Part shown: piece after piece, positions 51,810 through 60,740 of the stretch
Numbering within the stretch: the first letter of the stretch is position 1
Layout: every line of letters begins with the position of its first letter
Translations under genes and position numbers: made by a program
DNA from: Brevibacillus sp042683565
Lineage (GTDB): Bacteria; Bacillota; Bacilli; Brevibacillales; Brevibacillaceae
Direction: 5' to 3'
Assembly: GCF_042683565.1 (NCBI RefSeq)
Contig: NZ_JBHUJW010000024.1
Location: 1 to 64,000, forward strand
Length of the DNA stretch: 64,000 nt
Notes under the pieces: generated by a model
Databases searched by the model: none
Seen by the model: the letters and a program-made list of their open reading frames with translations, nothing else
Told to the model about the DNA's origin: nothing

Positions 51810-52751
51810 ATGGAATCTGTAGGTCAATTTATGAAGGAACTCGCAAAACGCACCCCTCGCCAGTTGCTTTCGCCTGATGAACAGCTCGACAAAATGTTTC
51901 GCTCCAGCGTGTATTTGCAAGCATTTGCACAAGAGCATCCCGAGTTGACACGTGATGATTACATGCGTTCGCTCTCCAACGTGTACACGGCTGTAAAGGA
52001 GCAGTACTGGTGCGAGCACTGTCCCGGACTGACCGAATGCCCGAACCTGGTAAAGGGACATCGGACGCAGCTTGATCTGATGAAAAACACGATCGTCAGC
52101 GCGATTGCTCCCTGTAAAAAGCAAATTTCCCATGAAGAAGAGCTCAAGCGCAGACGGATGATGCGCAGCTACTACGTGTCAGAGGAAACCATGTCTGCGA
52201 GCTTCGACAAGTTGGAGCACGATGCTGGGAATCAGGCTGCAGTGGCGGCGGCGATCCAGTTCTGTAACCAGATGGGGACGGGTGAGCGTGTGAAAGGTTT
52301 GTATTTGCACGGATCTTTTGGTGTGGGAAAGAGCTATCTGATGGGTGCCATCGCGCGTGAGCTGTCGGAGAGTCACATCGCCTCGCTGCTCGTTTATGTC
52401 CCCGATTTTATTCGCGAAATGAAGGACTCCATCTCCGACCAGTCATACGTCGGCAAGCTGGAGCTGCTAAAAGAAGTGCCCGTGCTCATCCTGGATGACA
52501 TCGGCGCGGAAAACCTCACGCCATGGGTGCGCGACGAGATTTTGGGCGTCATTTTGAATCAGCGGGCCAACAACTATTTGCCGACCTTGTTTACGTCCAA
52601 CTACTCGCTGGAGGAGCTGGAGGAGCACTTGTCCATTTCCAACGGCAACCGGATCGAGCGGACCAAGGCGGCGCGGATCATGGAGCGCATCCGCCATTTC
52701 GTCGATGTGTACGAGATTTTACGCAAAAATCAGCGTCTGGAAAACGGATGA
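51810..52751 (+). CDS. dnaI: Primosomal protein DnaI (helicase loader)
   Basis: 313 residues. N-terminal zinc-binding, helicase-contact domain (about 1-110; Cys/His-bearing YWCEHCPGLTECPNL). AAA+ ATPase at about 130-300: Walker A GSFGVGKSYL, Walker B VLILDDIGAE, sensor LFTSNYS and the Arg-bearing end RIMERIRHF. It loads the replicative helicase onto DNA with DnaB and DnaD. In B. subtilis ytxB, ytxC and thrS lie downstream; here an accessory region begins. Confidence 0.95.
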   Translation: MESVGQFMKELAKRTPRQLLSPDEQLDKMFRSSVYLQAFAQEHPELTRDDYMRSLSNVYTAVKEQYWCEHCPGLTECPNLVKGHRTQLDLMKNTIVSAIAPCKKQISHEEELKRRRMMRSYYVSEETMSASFDKLEHDAGNQAAVAAAIQFCNQMGTGERVKGLYLHGSFGVGKSYLMGAIARELSESHIASLLVYVPDFIREMKDSISDQSYVGKLELLKEVPVLILDDIGAENLTPWVRDEILGVILNQRANNYLPTLFTSNYSLEELEEHLSISNGNRIERTKAARIMERIRHFVDVYEILRKNQRLENG

Positions 52752-52755
52752 TCAA

Positions 52756-52807
52756 AAGAAGCGCGGGAAGCGCCTGCAGGTGAGTGCAAGCACTTGCCGC
52801 GCTTCTT
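52756..52807 (+). terminator. Hairpin after dnaI
   Basis: AAGAAGCGCGG (52756-52766) pairs perfectly with CCGCGCTTCTT (52797-52807) around a 30-base loop. There is no T tract, so termination is uncertain. Confidence 0.35.
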
Positions 52808-52838
52808 GGCATGGCGTGAACAGAGCCCGCCTCTCGCA

Positions 52839-52902
52839 TCTGACACATGTCAGACATAAATCAATTGTAAATTATTTCTCATAAAAACCGATATATTTAT
52901 CG
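52839..52902 (+). promoter_or_regulatory. Two palindromes upstream of the Ig-repeat protein gene
   Basis: TCTGACACATGTCAGA (52839-52854) is a perfect 16-bp palindrome. CGATATATTTATCG (52889-52902) is a 5-bp inverted repeat around TATT, close to the expected promoter. Either may be an operator. The 10-mer TGTCAGACAT from the first recurs in the hairpin after the gene (55624-55633). Confidence 0.4.
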
Positions 52903-52955
52903 AGGAGGAAAGGGTTTCCAAGTAACAGATTTCATACTTGCGAGGGAGGCTAGAC

Positions 52956-55559
52956 ATGTTCTGGAAAAAGACGACGCTATTGCTTCTGGCCATCCTGCTC
53001 TTGTGCGGGGCTGGAAATGCCGGGGTAGGATACGCTGCGGACGAAATCAGCAGACTGGTCCTGTCGAAAAATGAAGTGACATTGGAACAGGGAGATTCCG
53101 CTGCCTTGACGGCGACGGCTGTCTACGTGAGCGGGAAGACCGAGGATGTCACCATCACGACGGACTGGACGAGCCAGGAACCGGATGTCGCGGCTGCGTA
53201 TGCGGGCCGCATCACGGCCAAGGCAGTAGGCAATACAACGGTGACTGCGACGTACATGGGAAAAAGTGTTCTGGTTGCTGTCAATGTTACGAAAAAAGTG
53301 AAAGCGTTGACGATGGACAAGCAGTCGCTCAACGTGCTCATCGGCGAAGAGCCGCCGGCACAGCTTGCGCTCACTGCGCTCTACAGCGATGGCACGACAG
53401 AGGATGTCACGACCAAAGCGGATTGGTCCATCGACAACAGCTCGATTGCAACGGTCATCAACGGGCAAGTCAAAGGCTTGAACTCCGGGACGGGCATCAT
53501 CACGGCCAAATTCGGCAGCCAGTCGACCACGATCCCGGTAAACGTGGAGATCGCGCACCGGCTGGAGCCGAGCAAAAACCAGGTGTCGCTCCTGCTGGGA
53601 GGCAAGGAGACGATCGTGCTGCGCGCTATTTATCCGGACGGCAGCGACAATCCGGATGTGGCGGCAAAAGCCGAATGGTCCTCTGACAATCCTGCCGTAG
53701 CCGATGCGCTCAAGGGAGTCATCACGGCCTATGGCGCGGGTACGGCGACCATCACGGCCAAATACGGAACGAAAACAGCGACGATCGCCGTCGATGTCGA
53801 TACGACGCAAAAGCTGGAAGTAAGCCCGCAAAATCTCTTTTTGCACGTGGGCGTAGCTTCCGACCCGATCAGCCTGACCGCGACCTACGCGAATAACGGG
53901 GCGACGGTAGATGTGGCAGACAAAGCCGAATGGTCTACCAGCAACGAGGCTGTCGCGTACTACAACAAAGGCAAGATTTACGCGGTCTCCTCCGGGGAAG
54001 CGGTCATCACCGCCAAATACGGCAACAAGTCCGTACAAATCCGGGTAGACGTGGAAGTTCCGCGCTCCCTCGACATCGTGCCAACGTATTTGACGATGAA
54101 GAGCGGAACGACGGAGACGGTGAAAGCTCTGGCAACTTTTGCAGGGGCAACTGCTGCCGAGGAGATTACCGGCAAGGCGAAGTGGTCCTCGGATGCGGAA
54201 GAGATCGTTTTTGCCCAAAATGGCACAATCTCCGCCTACAAGCCCGGTTCCGCGAAGATCACTGCCAGCTACGGCGGGAAGACTGCGACCCTGATCGTGG
54301 ACGTAGATGTGCCGCAGAGCCTGACCGCTGACGCGGCCAACGTGGCGCTGCCCGTCGGAGGGGCCAAGCAAGTGAAGCTCACGGCTGTCTATCCGGGCAG
54401 CGAGACCGGGGAAGATGTGACGCAAAAAGCGGCGTGGACATCGAGCGCTCCGGCAGTCGCAAGCGTGCGCAACGGTCTCATCACAGGCGTTGCGACGGGA
54501 GCTGCGAGCGTAACGGCTACATATGGCGGGCGCACTGTCACGATCCCTGTTTCTGTCGGCGTCCTGCAGACGCTGACCGTAGACAAGCAAAAGCTCGTCC
54601 TGAACAACGGCAAAAGCGAGACCGTGCAGGTGACCGCGACCTATGCAGACGGAACGACCAAAAAGGTCAACGAGCAAGCGTCCTGGACCAGCGGCTCTGT
54701 GAATGTCGCGGAAGTGTATCAGGGTACCATTACGGCAAAAGGTGCAGGGAAAACGACAGTTTCGGCCACTTTTGAGGGCAAGACAGTATCTATCGCCGTA
54801 GAAGTGGACCAGGCGACGACCCTGACTGTGGAGCCTCGCCTGCTCATTCTCACGGTCAACGAGACAGCTGAGCTCAAGCTGCTCGCGACAGACTCTGCCG
54901 GCAATACCAGCAACGTGACGGCAGATGCCGAGTGGGCCTCGTCCGCCATTAAAATCGCGGATGTAGCCAATGGCCGCGTCACCGGCCTGACGAACGGCCG
55001 CGCCACCATCACAGCGAGGTATGGCGGCAAATCGATCACCATTCCGGTCGAGGTCGGAATCGTCACCAAACTGGAGGCGGACAAGCGCTACGCCTCAATC
55101 AAATCGAACACGACCTCCCAGGTGACGTTGACCGCCACCTTTTCGGACGGCCGCACGATGAATGTGACGTCGCTTGCCGACTGGAAGACGAGCAACTACA
55201 AGGTCGCTGACGTAGCCAATGGCCTGATAACAGGTAGGGCGTACGGCAAGGCAACTGTTACGGCGAGGTACAACGACAAGAGCGTTTCGATCCCTGTGGA
55301 TGTCGACACATTGAAATATTTGAAGACGGATGTCGTGCAGATCGTCTTGAACAAAGGAGAGACGAAGCAGGTAACGGCGACTGCGACCTACATGGACGGT
55401 TCGGAGCAAAACGTGACGAAACCGGCGCTGTGGACCACTTCCCGCCTGCTCGTGGCTGACGTCAAGGACGGCGTGATCAAGGCGACGGGCTCCGGAAAAG
55501 CGACGATCTACGTGACCTACGGCGGTATGAAGACACCGATAGTGGTGACGGTGCGTTAG
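52956..55559 (+). CDS. Secreted protein of ten bacterial Ig-like (BIG2) repeats
   Basis: 867 residues from ATG 52956 (GGGAGG 7 bases upstream). Signal peptide KKTTLLLLAILLLCGAGNAGVGYA with likely cleavage before ADE. The rest is ten tandem repeats of about 83 residues. Each has a start like LTVDKQKLVL, a ATYADGTTKKV-like strand, a WTSS...VA core and an end like GKTTVSATFEGKTVSIAVEV. Copies are diverged from one another. There is no LPXTG motif, S-layer homology domain, catalytic domain or C-terminal anchor. BIG2 domains occur in surface adhesins and wall-associated proteins. A role in the matrix or S-layer region is inference. Palindromes precede it and hairpins follow. Confidence 0.88.
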   Translation: MFWKKTTLLLLAILLLCGAGNAGVGYAADEISRLVLSKNEVTLEQGDSAALTATAVYVSGKTEDVTITTDWTSQEPDVAAAYAGRITAKAVGNTTVTATYMGKSVLVAVNVTKKVKALTMDKQSLNVLIGEEPPAQLALTALYSDGTTEDVTTKADWSIDNSSIATVINGQVKGLNSGTGIITAKFGSQSTTIPVNVEIAHRLEPSKNQVSLLLGGKETIVLRAIYPDGSDNPDVAAKAEWSSDNPAVADALKGVITAYGAGTATITAKYGTKTATIAVDVDTTQKLEVSPQNLFLHVGVASDPISLTATYANNGATVDVADKAEWSTSNEAVAYYNKGKIYAVSSGEAVITAKYGNKSVQIRVDVEVPRSLDIVPTYLTMKSGTTETVKALATFAGATAAEEITGKAKWSSDAEEIVFAQNGTISAYKPGSAKITASYGGKTATLIVDVDVPQSLTADAANVALPVGGAKQVKLTAVYPGSETGEDVTQKAAWTSSAPAVASVRNGLITGVATGAASVTATYGGRTVTIPVSVGVLQTLTVDKQKLVLNNGKSETVQVTATYADGTTKKVNEQASWTSGSVNVAEVYQGTITAKGAGKTTVSATFEGKTVSIAVEVDQATTLTVEPRLLILTVNETAELKLLATDSAGNTSNVTADAEWASSAIKIADVANGRVTGLTNGRATITARYGGKSITIPVEVGIVTKLEADKRYASIKSNTTSQVTLTATFSDGRTMNVTSLADWKTSNYKVADVANGLITGRAYGKATVTARYNDKSVSIPVDVDTLKYLKTDVVQIVLNKGETKQVTATATYMDGSEQNVTKPALWTTSRLLVADVKDGVIKATGSGKATIYVTYGGMKTPIVVTVR

Positions 55560-55608
55560 GGGGCAGGGAAAAGAGGAAAAGAGAATTTCGTGGGCAAAGC
55601 CACACAAA

Positions 55609-55648
55609 AAATAGCCCCGCGCGTGTCAGACATACTTGACACGCGGGG
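55609..55648 (-). terminator. Terminator for the minus-strand chemoreceptor gene
   Basis: TGACACGCGGGG (55637-55648) pairs with CCCCGCGCGTGTCA, with a 2-base bulge. On the minus strand TATTTTTT follows. Confidence 0.65.
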
Positions 55649-55656
55649 TAAGAAGG

Positions 55657-55701
55657 AACGGTCCCCCGTTTGTTAGGCAGCTAACAGCGGGGGACCGTTT
55701 T
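55657..55701 (+). terminator. Terminator for the Ig-repeat protein gene
   Basis: AACGGTCCCCCG pairs perfectly with CGGGGGACCGTT, with an inner TGTTAG/CTAACA hairpin, followed by TT. It is convergent with the neighbouring minus-strand terminator. Confidence 0.75.
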
Positions 55702-55761
55702 ACTAGGGAGCTGGGGAGAACTGCCCGTTCTACGGCTTCAACCGTAGGAAAACCAGATGCG

Positions 55762-57732
55762 CTAGATTTTGAAATGACCGATCTGATTTTGCAACTCTTC
55801 TGCCATTCTTTCCAGGGAGACGGACGAGGACGCGATCTCCTCCATTGAGGCGAGCTGCTCTTCGGCGGCAGCAGATACGCTTTGCGTGCCGTCAGAGGTT
55901 TGCAGAGTCACATCGGAAATACGGCTGATCAACTGCACGACGATCCGCGTGCGGGCCGTGATGTCCTGCGTGGCGCCGGAGACTTGGCTGATACGCTCGG
56001 CGACCTGCTCGACGGCAGTCTGGATCTGCTCAAAGGCTTGTCCTGCTTCATTGACTTTCCCGATGCCGTCGGTTACTTCTTTTTTGCTATTTTCCATCAC
56101 AACGACGGCTTGCTCCGTGGCAGCCTGGATCGAGTCAATCAACTCGCTGATCTGCTTCGCGGAATGCGAGGACTGCTCCGCCAGCTTCCTGACTTCATCT
56201 GCTACGACGGCGAAGCCGCGGCCGGATTCACCGGCGCGTGCCGCCTCGATGGCTGCGTTAAGGGCGAGCAAATTCGTCTGCCCCGCAATGGCGGTAATGA
56301 CATCCACAATCTTCCCGATTTCCTGGGAGCGCTCGCCGAGATTGTGCACAACGGCGGCAAGGGTGTGAATGGACTGGTTAATGGCATTCATTTGCGAAAC
56401 GGCAGTCTGAATCGAAACGTTGCCCTCTGACGCGAGATCGGCTGTTTGTCTCGCCGCTTCGGAAACTTGCTGGGTGTAACCCGCGATCTGGGTAATTCCT
56501 TCCGACATTTGCTCGGCTGCTTCCGTGCCTTCTTTGGCGTAAGCGGCCTGCTTCTCGGTACCGCTCGCCATTTCTTGCATCGTGACCGCGATCTGTTCCG
56601 TCGCCTTGCTCGTCTGGTCAGCACTGGCCGAAAGCTGCTCAGCTGAGGCGGCGAGCTGCTGGATGTTGCCATTGACGGAGTAGAGCAGGGCGCGAAGCGA
56701 GCTGGACATATGGTTGAAGCTTTTGCCAAGCGTGCCCAGCTCATCGTCGCTTTTGACATCCACTTGCTGGGTGACATCACCCATGCTCATTTTTTCTGCG
56801 GCATCTGTCAATTTCTGCAGCGGCATCAGCATGGAACGGAGGATGACATAGACTGCTCCGCCCCCGATGACCAGCGCGATGGCGATAATCAGCATGGTCT
56901 TGGTAAAGATCGGGTTGGCCGCCCGGACGGCTTCGGATTCGTACATGACGCCCAGCAGCTTCCATCCGGTTGTCTCGTTGGTCTGGTAGACGGCTTTGGC
57001 GTTCTGTCCGCCGTCGGTAAAGTCGAACTGGCCCGCTGTTCCGGTGTACATCTGTTCGACCCAAGATTCGGTTGCAGTCGTTCCCGGTTTGCCTGTCGGG
57101 TGAATCAAAAACTGGCGGTTTTTGTCAAAGATCGAGAGGTAGCCCTTTTCCCCGATCTTCGCCTGCTTGACGGTCTTGTCCAAGGCGGTCAACTGAATAT
57201 CGATGCCCAATACGCCAGAGCCGTCGGATAATGCTTTGGCAAGGCCAATCACTACATTCCCTGTGCTGGCATCGATGTACGGGTCAGTCACGATGGTGCT
57301 CTGCGGCTTGTTCATGGCTGCTTCGTACCACGGCCGCTTCCGGGGATCAAAGTCGTCGGGCAGCTTGGCGTCCGTCGCCATGATCATCCCGCCGGCATCG
57401 TCGCCAATGTAAACTTCGCCGATCTCGGGATGCAAGGAGTGATAGAGTTGCAGCTTTTTGCGGGTCGCTGCGCGCGCCGCATCCTGCAAATCGCTGCGCC
57501 CCGTCGAGGACGCGATCATCTCCAGATCCCGCGACTGGGACTGCAACGTCTGGCTGAGCAATTCATCCACCAGCCGCACATTCTCGGAGGCAGTCGTGAG
57601 CAAAGCCTCCTCCAGCCGCTCTTTGGCACTCTGATAGGAAAGGTAGCCGAGGATCAGCATAGGTATGACCAAGATTGACGCAAAAGCGACAATCAACTTG
57701 GCTTTGACGGTTAGTCTCAGTTTCTGTGTCAT
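55762..57732 (-). CDS. Methyl-accepting chemotaxis protein with dCache sensor
   Basis: 656 residues; GAGGAGTGG before the ATG. Helix 1 (LIVAFASILVIPMLILGYLSY), double-Cache extracytoplasmic sensor (about 40-275, with RKRPWYEAAMNKP and VLGIDIQL features), helix 2 (MLIIAIALVIGGGAVYVIL), HAMP, then a long signalling coiled coil with the conserved hairpin tip ITAIAGQTNLLALNAAIEAARAGESGRGFAVVADEVRKLAEQS. dCache domains usually bind amino acids, amines or organic acids. It signals to CheA at the pole. No che genes are near. Confidence 0.92.
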   Translation of the reverse strand: MTQKLRLTVKAKLIVAFASILVIPMLILGYLSYQSAKERLEEALLTTASENVRLVDELLSQTLQSQSRDLEMIASSTGRSDLQDAARAATRKKLQLYHSLHPEIGEVYIGDDAGGMIMATDAKLPDDFDPRKRPWYEAAMNKPQSTIVTDPYIDASTGNVVIGLAKALSDGSGVLGIDIQLTALDKTVKQAKIGEKGYLSIFDKNRQFLIHPTGKPGTTATESWVEQMYTGTAGQFDFTDGGQNAKAVYQTNETTGWKLLGVMYESEAVRAANPIFTKTMLIIAIALVIGGGAVYVILRSMLMPLQKLTDAAEKMSMGDVTQQVDVKSDDELGTLGKSFNHMSSSLRALLYSVNGNIQQLAASAEQLSASADQTSKATEQIAVTMQEMASGTEKQAAYAKEGTEAAEQMSEGITQIAGYTQQVSEAARQTADLASEGNVSIQTAVSQMNAINQSIHTLAAVVHNLGERSQEIGKIVDVITAIAGQTNLLALNAAIEAARAGESGRGFAVVADEVRKLAEQSSHSAKQISELIDSIQAATEQAVVVMENSKKEVTDGIGKVNEAGQAFEQIQTAVEQVAERISQVSGATQDITARTRIVVQLISRISDVTLQTSDGTQSVSAAAEEQLASMEEIASSSVSLERMAEELQNQIGHFKI

Positions 57733-57886
57733 CTAAATGCCACTCCTCTATACAATTCACTAAGATATTCTGTTTCTGGTATCACATACCCGAAATATTG
57801 ATCGTGTAAACATATAAGTAGTTAGTTTTTAATAAAACTTTTTTTATTGGAAGTAAAAAAGAGTGAGAGGAACCAAAAAAATTCTC

Positions 57887-57915
57887 TTGCAGCATACAGG
57901 AGGATGTGCTAGAAT
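57887..57915 (+). promoter_or_regulatory. Promoter of tRNA-Ala
   Basis: TTGCAG (57887-57892), 17 bases, TAGAAT (57910-57915). The start would be near 57922, about 33 bases before the tRNA. Confidence 0.6.
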
Positions 57916-57954
57916 GAAATTACGAAAGCGGTTCACACTGCAAGATGAAAAGAT

Positions 57955-58030
57955 GGGGCATTAGCTCAGCTGGGAGAGCGCTACACTGGCAGTGTAGAGG
58001 TCAGCGGTTCGATCCCGCTATGCTCCACCA
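57955..58030 (+). tRNA. tRNA-Ala (GGC)
   Basis: 76 bases. Acceptor stem GGGGCAT/ATGCTCC (one G-T pair), D-arm TAGCTCAGCTGGGAGAGC, anticodon stem CTACA/TGTAG with loop CTGGCAG giving anticodon GGC, T-arm with GGTTCGATCCC, discriminator A and an encoded CCA end. It reads GCC and GCU alanine codons. It stands alone between two chemoreceptor genes. Confidence 0.95.
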
Positions 58031-58043
58031 TAATGAAGACGTC

Positions 58044-58071
58044 AAAACCCTTGAGAAATCAGGGGTTTTTT
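58044..58071 (+). terminator. Terminator after tRNA-Ala
   Basis: AAACCCTTGA pairs with TCAGGGGTTT around GAAA (one G-T pair), followed by a T run. Confidence 0.75.
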
Positions 58072-58134
58072 CATTTTAGCAGCAAGACAAAGAAGAGGTA
58101 AGATGCCCTTGAAGAGGGCTTGGGACGAACTGCT

Positions 58135-58242
58135 TTACACCTTTCTTGAGCTTTCCCGTGTTTCTTGCGCCATTCCTTCCACAAGCGCCCCGAATGTCAT
58201 CTCCTCAGGCGCGATGTGCAATACAAATTGCCTTTTTATGGA
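58135..58242 (-). pseudogene. Possible gene remnant, 35 codons
   Basis: Within the 350-base gap before the second chemoreceptor, a GC-richer patch reads on the minus strand as an open frame ending ...APEEMTFGALVEGMAQETRE.. to a TAA at 58137-58135. An upstream stop bounds it near 58243. It has no good start or ribosome site. The flanks are AT-rich, so the patch may be the leftover end of a lost gene. The rest of the gap (58243-58422) is AT-rich leader for the next gene, with no clear promoter. Confidence 0.25.
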
Positions 58243-58422
58243 AATTTACAAATAAATACAAAAACGCCAAATGATGATGATTTCAGCAGTCCATTGTATT
58301 GTTTTCCACATCATATAGCAATATTACAAATTTCCGTTTGTTTTTTTTAAGCATTTTCATAATATTATAAGCAAATAATGTTTTTCATACTTATTTTTTC
58401 ATATTTATAAGGGGGTAGCAGG

Positions 58423-60105
58423 ATGAGATGGACGATTGGCAAGAAAATTATTGGCGGATTTTTAACTGTAGCCCTGCTTCTGGTCATTGTGAGCGGAATG
58501 TCTTTTTACTTCATCAAGGAACTGGACAACTCGTACTCTGACCTGGTGGACAGAAGAGCTGAAATGCTCTTAAACATCAAGGATATTCAGGTAAATGCTA
58601 CGCAGCTGAATAGTAGTTTGAGAGACTACCTCCTTACAGGAAGTTCGGAAGCTACGCAAAAAATGGAGGATGCAAGCAAGCAATTATCTGCTTTGGTTAC
58701 CGACACCTTGAAAATGTCCCTGACCCAGGAAACCAAGGATGCATTGAACAAGATCCAGACCATGTCCAAGCAATATGAAGAAGGAAAAAATCAGATTGCC
58801 TCGTTGAGCAAAGAAAAGGCCCTGGAGTTTGGCACCACCACGTTGATTCCTCTTTCCAGTGACATAAGAACAGCAGCTGGCGAAATTAATAACCGAGAAC
58901 AAAAAGCAATGGCGCAAGCCTCGCAGGAAAACTCCATAATGGTAGACGGGGTAATCGAGACAGGGGTAATCATCGGTGTGGTTGCCGTCATCCTGGCGCT
59001 TTGCATTGGCTATTTTGTTACAAGGCTGATTGCACGGCCAGTCATTGTCATCTCATCTTCGGCAGAAAAAATTGCTGCGGGAGACCTGACTGTTGAGGAT
59101 CTTGATATAAAAAACAGGGATGAAATCGGGGAACTGGCTCATGCCTTTAATGCCATGAAAAACAATCTGCGCAATCTGATTCATCAAGTGGGAATCAGTG
59201 CTGAACAGGTGGCAGCTTCTGCTGAAGAGTTAACAGCAAGTGCTGAACAAACAAGTAGAGCCACGGAGCAAGTTGCTTCCACCATGCAGGAAGTCGCTTC
59301 AGGTTCCGAGCAACAAGCGACCAGCGTAGACCAGAGTGCCCAGACTGTGAACGAGATGGCACAAGGTATTGAGAAAATTGCTGACAACGCTCAGAAGGTA
59401 TCCGCTTCCGCCGTACAAGCATCTCAAGTCGCGGAGGAAGGAAATCAGTCGGTCAAAACCGCGAACGTACAAATGGGCTCCATTCACACCAAGGTTCATG
59501 ACCTGGCAGATGTAATCAAAGAATTAGGCAATCGTTCGGATGAAATTGGCCAGATTATTCAAGTGATTACTGACATTGCTTCTCAAACGAACTTGCTGGC
59601 GTTGAACGCAGCCATTGAAGCGGCAAGGGCAGGTGAACATGGCAGGGGATTCGCTGTCGTTGCAGAGGAAGTAAGAAAACTTGCGGAGCAGTCGGCTGGG
59701 TCTGCCAATCAAATCAACGAATTAATTTCGATGATCCGCGAACAGATGGGAAAAGCGGTCGTTTCCATGGAACAGGTGAAAAGTGAAGTGAGCGAAGGCA
59801 TGGTAGTAGTGACCCAGGCGGAAACGTCCTTCGAGCACATTCAACGTTCCGTGAACGATGTCGCGGTTCAGATTCAACAGGTATCAGCAGGTGCGCAGCG
59901 GATGGCTGCCTCTATGGAAGAAATCGTGCAATCTGTTACGGCCATACGGGAAGTAGCCAGAGAAACAGCTGCAGGAACTCAGAACGTTTCTGCTGCTACG
60001 GAAGAACAATTGGCCTCTATGGAAGAAATCTCTTCGTCAGCCTTGGCGCTGTCCAGGATGTCTGAAGAGCTTCAGAAGGTCATTGCAAATTTCAAGGTTT
60101 CGTGA
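58423..60105 (+). CDS. Methyl-accepting chemotaxis protein with four-helix-bundle sensor
   Basis: 560 residues; AAGGGGGT before the ATG. Helix 1 (IGGFLTVALLLVIVSGMSFYFI), a helical extracytoplasmic sensor of the 4HB_MCP type (about 33-180), helix 2 (GVIIGVVAVILALCIGYFV), HAMP, then the signalling coiled coil with the tip ITDIASQTNLLALNAAIEAARAGEHGRGFAVVAEEVRKLAEQS. Its signalling half is close to that of the receptor at 55.8-57.7 kb, but the sensor is of another class, so the two detect different signals. It ends ANFKVS without a pentapeptide tether for CheR. Confidence 0.92.
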   Translation: MRWTIGKKIIGGFLTVALLLVIVSGMSFYFIKELDNSYSDLVDRRAEMLLNIKDIQVNATQLNSSLRDYLLTGSSEATQKMEDASKQLSALVTDTLKMSLTQETKDALNKIQTMSKQYEEGKNQIASLSKEKALEFGTTTLIPLSSDIRTAAGEINNREQKAMAQASQENSIMVDGVIETGVIIGVVAVILALCIGYFVTRLIARPVIVISSSAEKIAAGDLTVEDLDIKNRDEIGELAHAFNAMKNNLRNLIHQVGISAEQVAASAEELTASAEQTSRATEQVASTMQEVASGSEQQATSVDQSAQTVNEMAQGIEKIADNAQKVSASAVQASQVAEEGNQSVKTANVQMGSIHTKVHDLADVIKELGNRSDEIGQIIQVITDIASQTNLLALNAAIEAARAGEHGRGFAVVAEEVRKLAEQSAGSANQINELISMIREQMGKAVVSMEQVKSEVSEGMVVVTQAETSFEHIQRSVNDVAVQIQQVSAGAQRMAASMEEIVQSVTAIREVARETAAGTQNVSAATEEQLASMEEISSSALALSRMSEELQKVIANFKVS

Positions 60106-60128
60106 AAAAACGGAAAAAAATTTATATT

Positions 60129-60155
60129 AAACCTCATCGATTTGGTGAGGTTTTT
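60129..60155 (+). terminator. Terminator after the second chemoreceptor gene
   Basis: AAACCTCA pairs with TGAGGTTT (60146-60153), then TT. A close copy lies at 60611-60636. Confidence 0.7.
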
Positions 60156-60225
60156 CTATGTGCTGAAGGGGGCAAAAAGCGGAACTTCCACACGAGCTGT
60201 GAAGGGCAGAAGATATTTCGCTTCC

Positions 60226-60459
60226 TTATGTTAAGTTGGAATACAAGAAAAGTGAAAAAAGGGTAGCCAACAGGAAAGCAAACGCAATCCAAAATGCGAC
60301 CTTGCTACGTTTATACAGGAAGAGCAAAACGACGTAAAAGAAAAAGAGAATGGTACTGCCGACACCCAAGGTAATGGCAATCATAACCCCCACAAGTTCA
60401 AACCAACCGTCTGATGTAAATCCCATGATGACACTAACTGCAATAGTTACTAGCCACAA
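60226..60459 (-). CDS. Small membrane protein, 77 residues at most
   Basis: The frame opens with TTG 60459; an internal ATG at 60426 would give 66 residues. No convincing ribosome site is seen for either. Two or three hydrophobic segments (LVTIAVSVIMGF, GVMIAITLGVGSTILFFFYVVLLFLY, AFWIAFAFLLATLFSLFLY) with a KRSK turn suggest a membrane protein. I do not recognise a family. A gene remnant reads in the other direction and partly overlaps its start. Confidence 0.4.
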   Translation of the reverse strand: MWLVTIAVSVIMGFTSDGWFELVGVMIAITLGVGSTILFFFYVVLLFLYKRSKVAFWIAFAFLLATLFSLFLYSNLT

Positions 60460-60565
60460 TAGTGACTACGGGAGACATATTCAAGTAATTGTGCCCGATG
60501 GTCCTAACCAATATAAGAAAAGCGGAGTGCTTGAGCTGCTGCCGAACAAATATCAAAGAGAGTAG
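60452..60565 (+). pseudogene. 3' remnant of an unknown gene
   Basis: The reading frame ending at TAG 60563-60565 has coding character over its last 30 codons (GRHIQVIVPDGPNQYKK...). Upstream it runs through antisense of the small membrane gene and has no proper start. A terminator follows at 60611-60636. It looks like the end of a gene whose front was lost. Confidence 0.35.
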
Positions 60566-60610
60566 ATTTTGGTTGGGATTGAAAGCAGGAGCGCACGATA
60601 TTCCGAAGAG

Positions 60611-60636
60611 CCTCATCAGATCGGTGAGGTTTTTTC
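60611..60636 (+). terminator. Terminator, near-copy of the one at 60129
   Basis: CCTCA (60611-60615) pairs with TGAGG (60625-60629), then T6. Stem, loop and the bases after it resemble the upstream terminator. Confidence 0.6.
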
Positions 60637-60740
60637 TATTGACCAAAAAAGCGATTTTATGCTGATTTTACTCCGTTCAAGGTTTTTAAGAAAACCGGGA
60701 ACCTATTTCTGCTTTTTTGCATAATACAGGTGAAAGGTTG

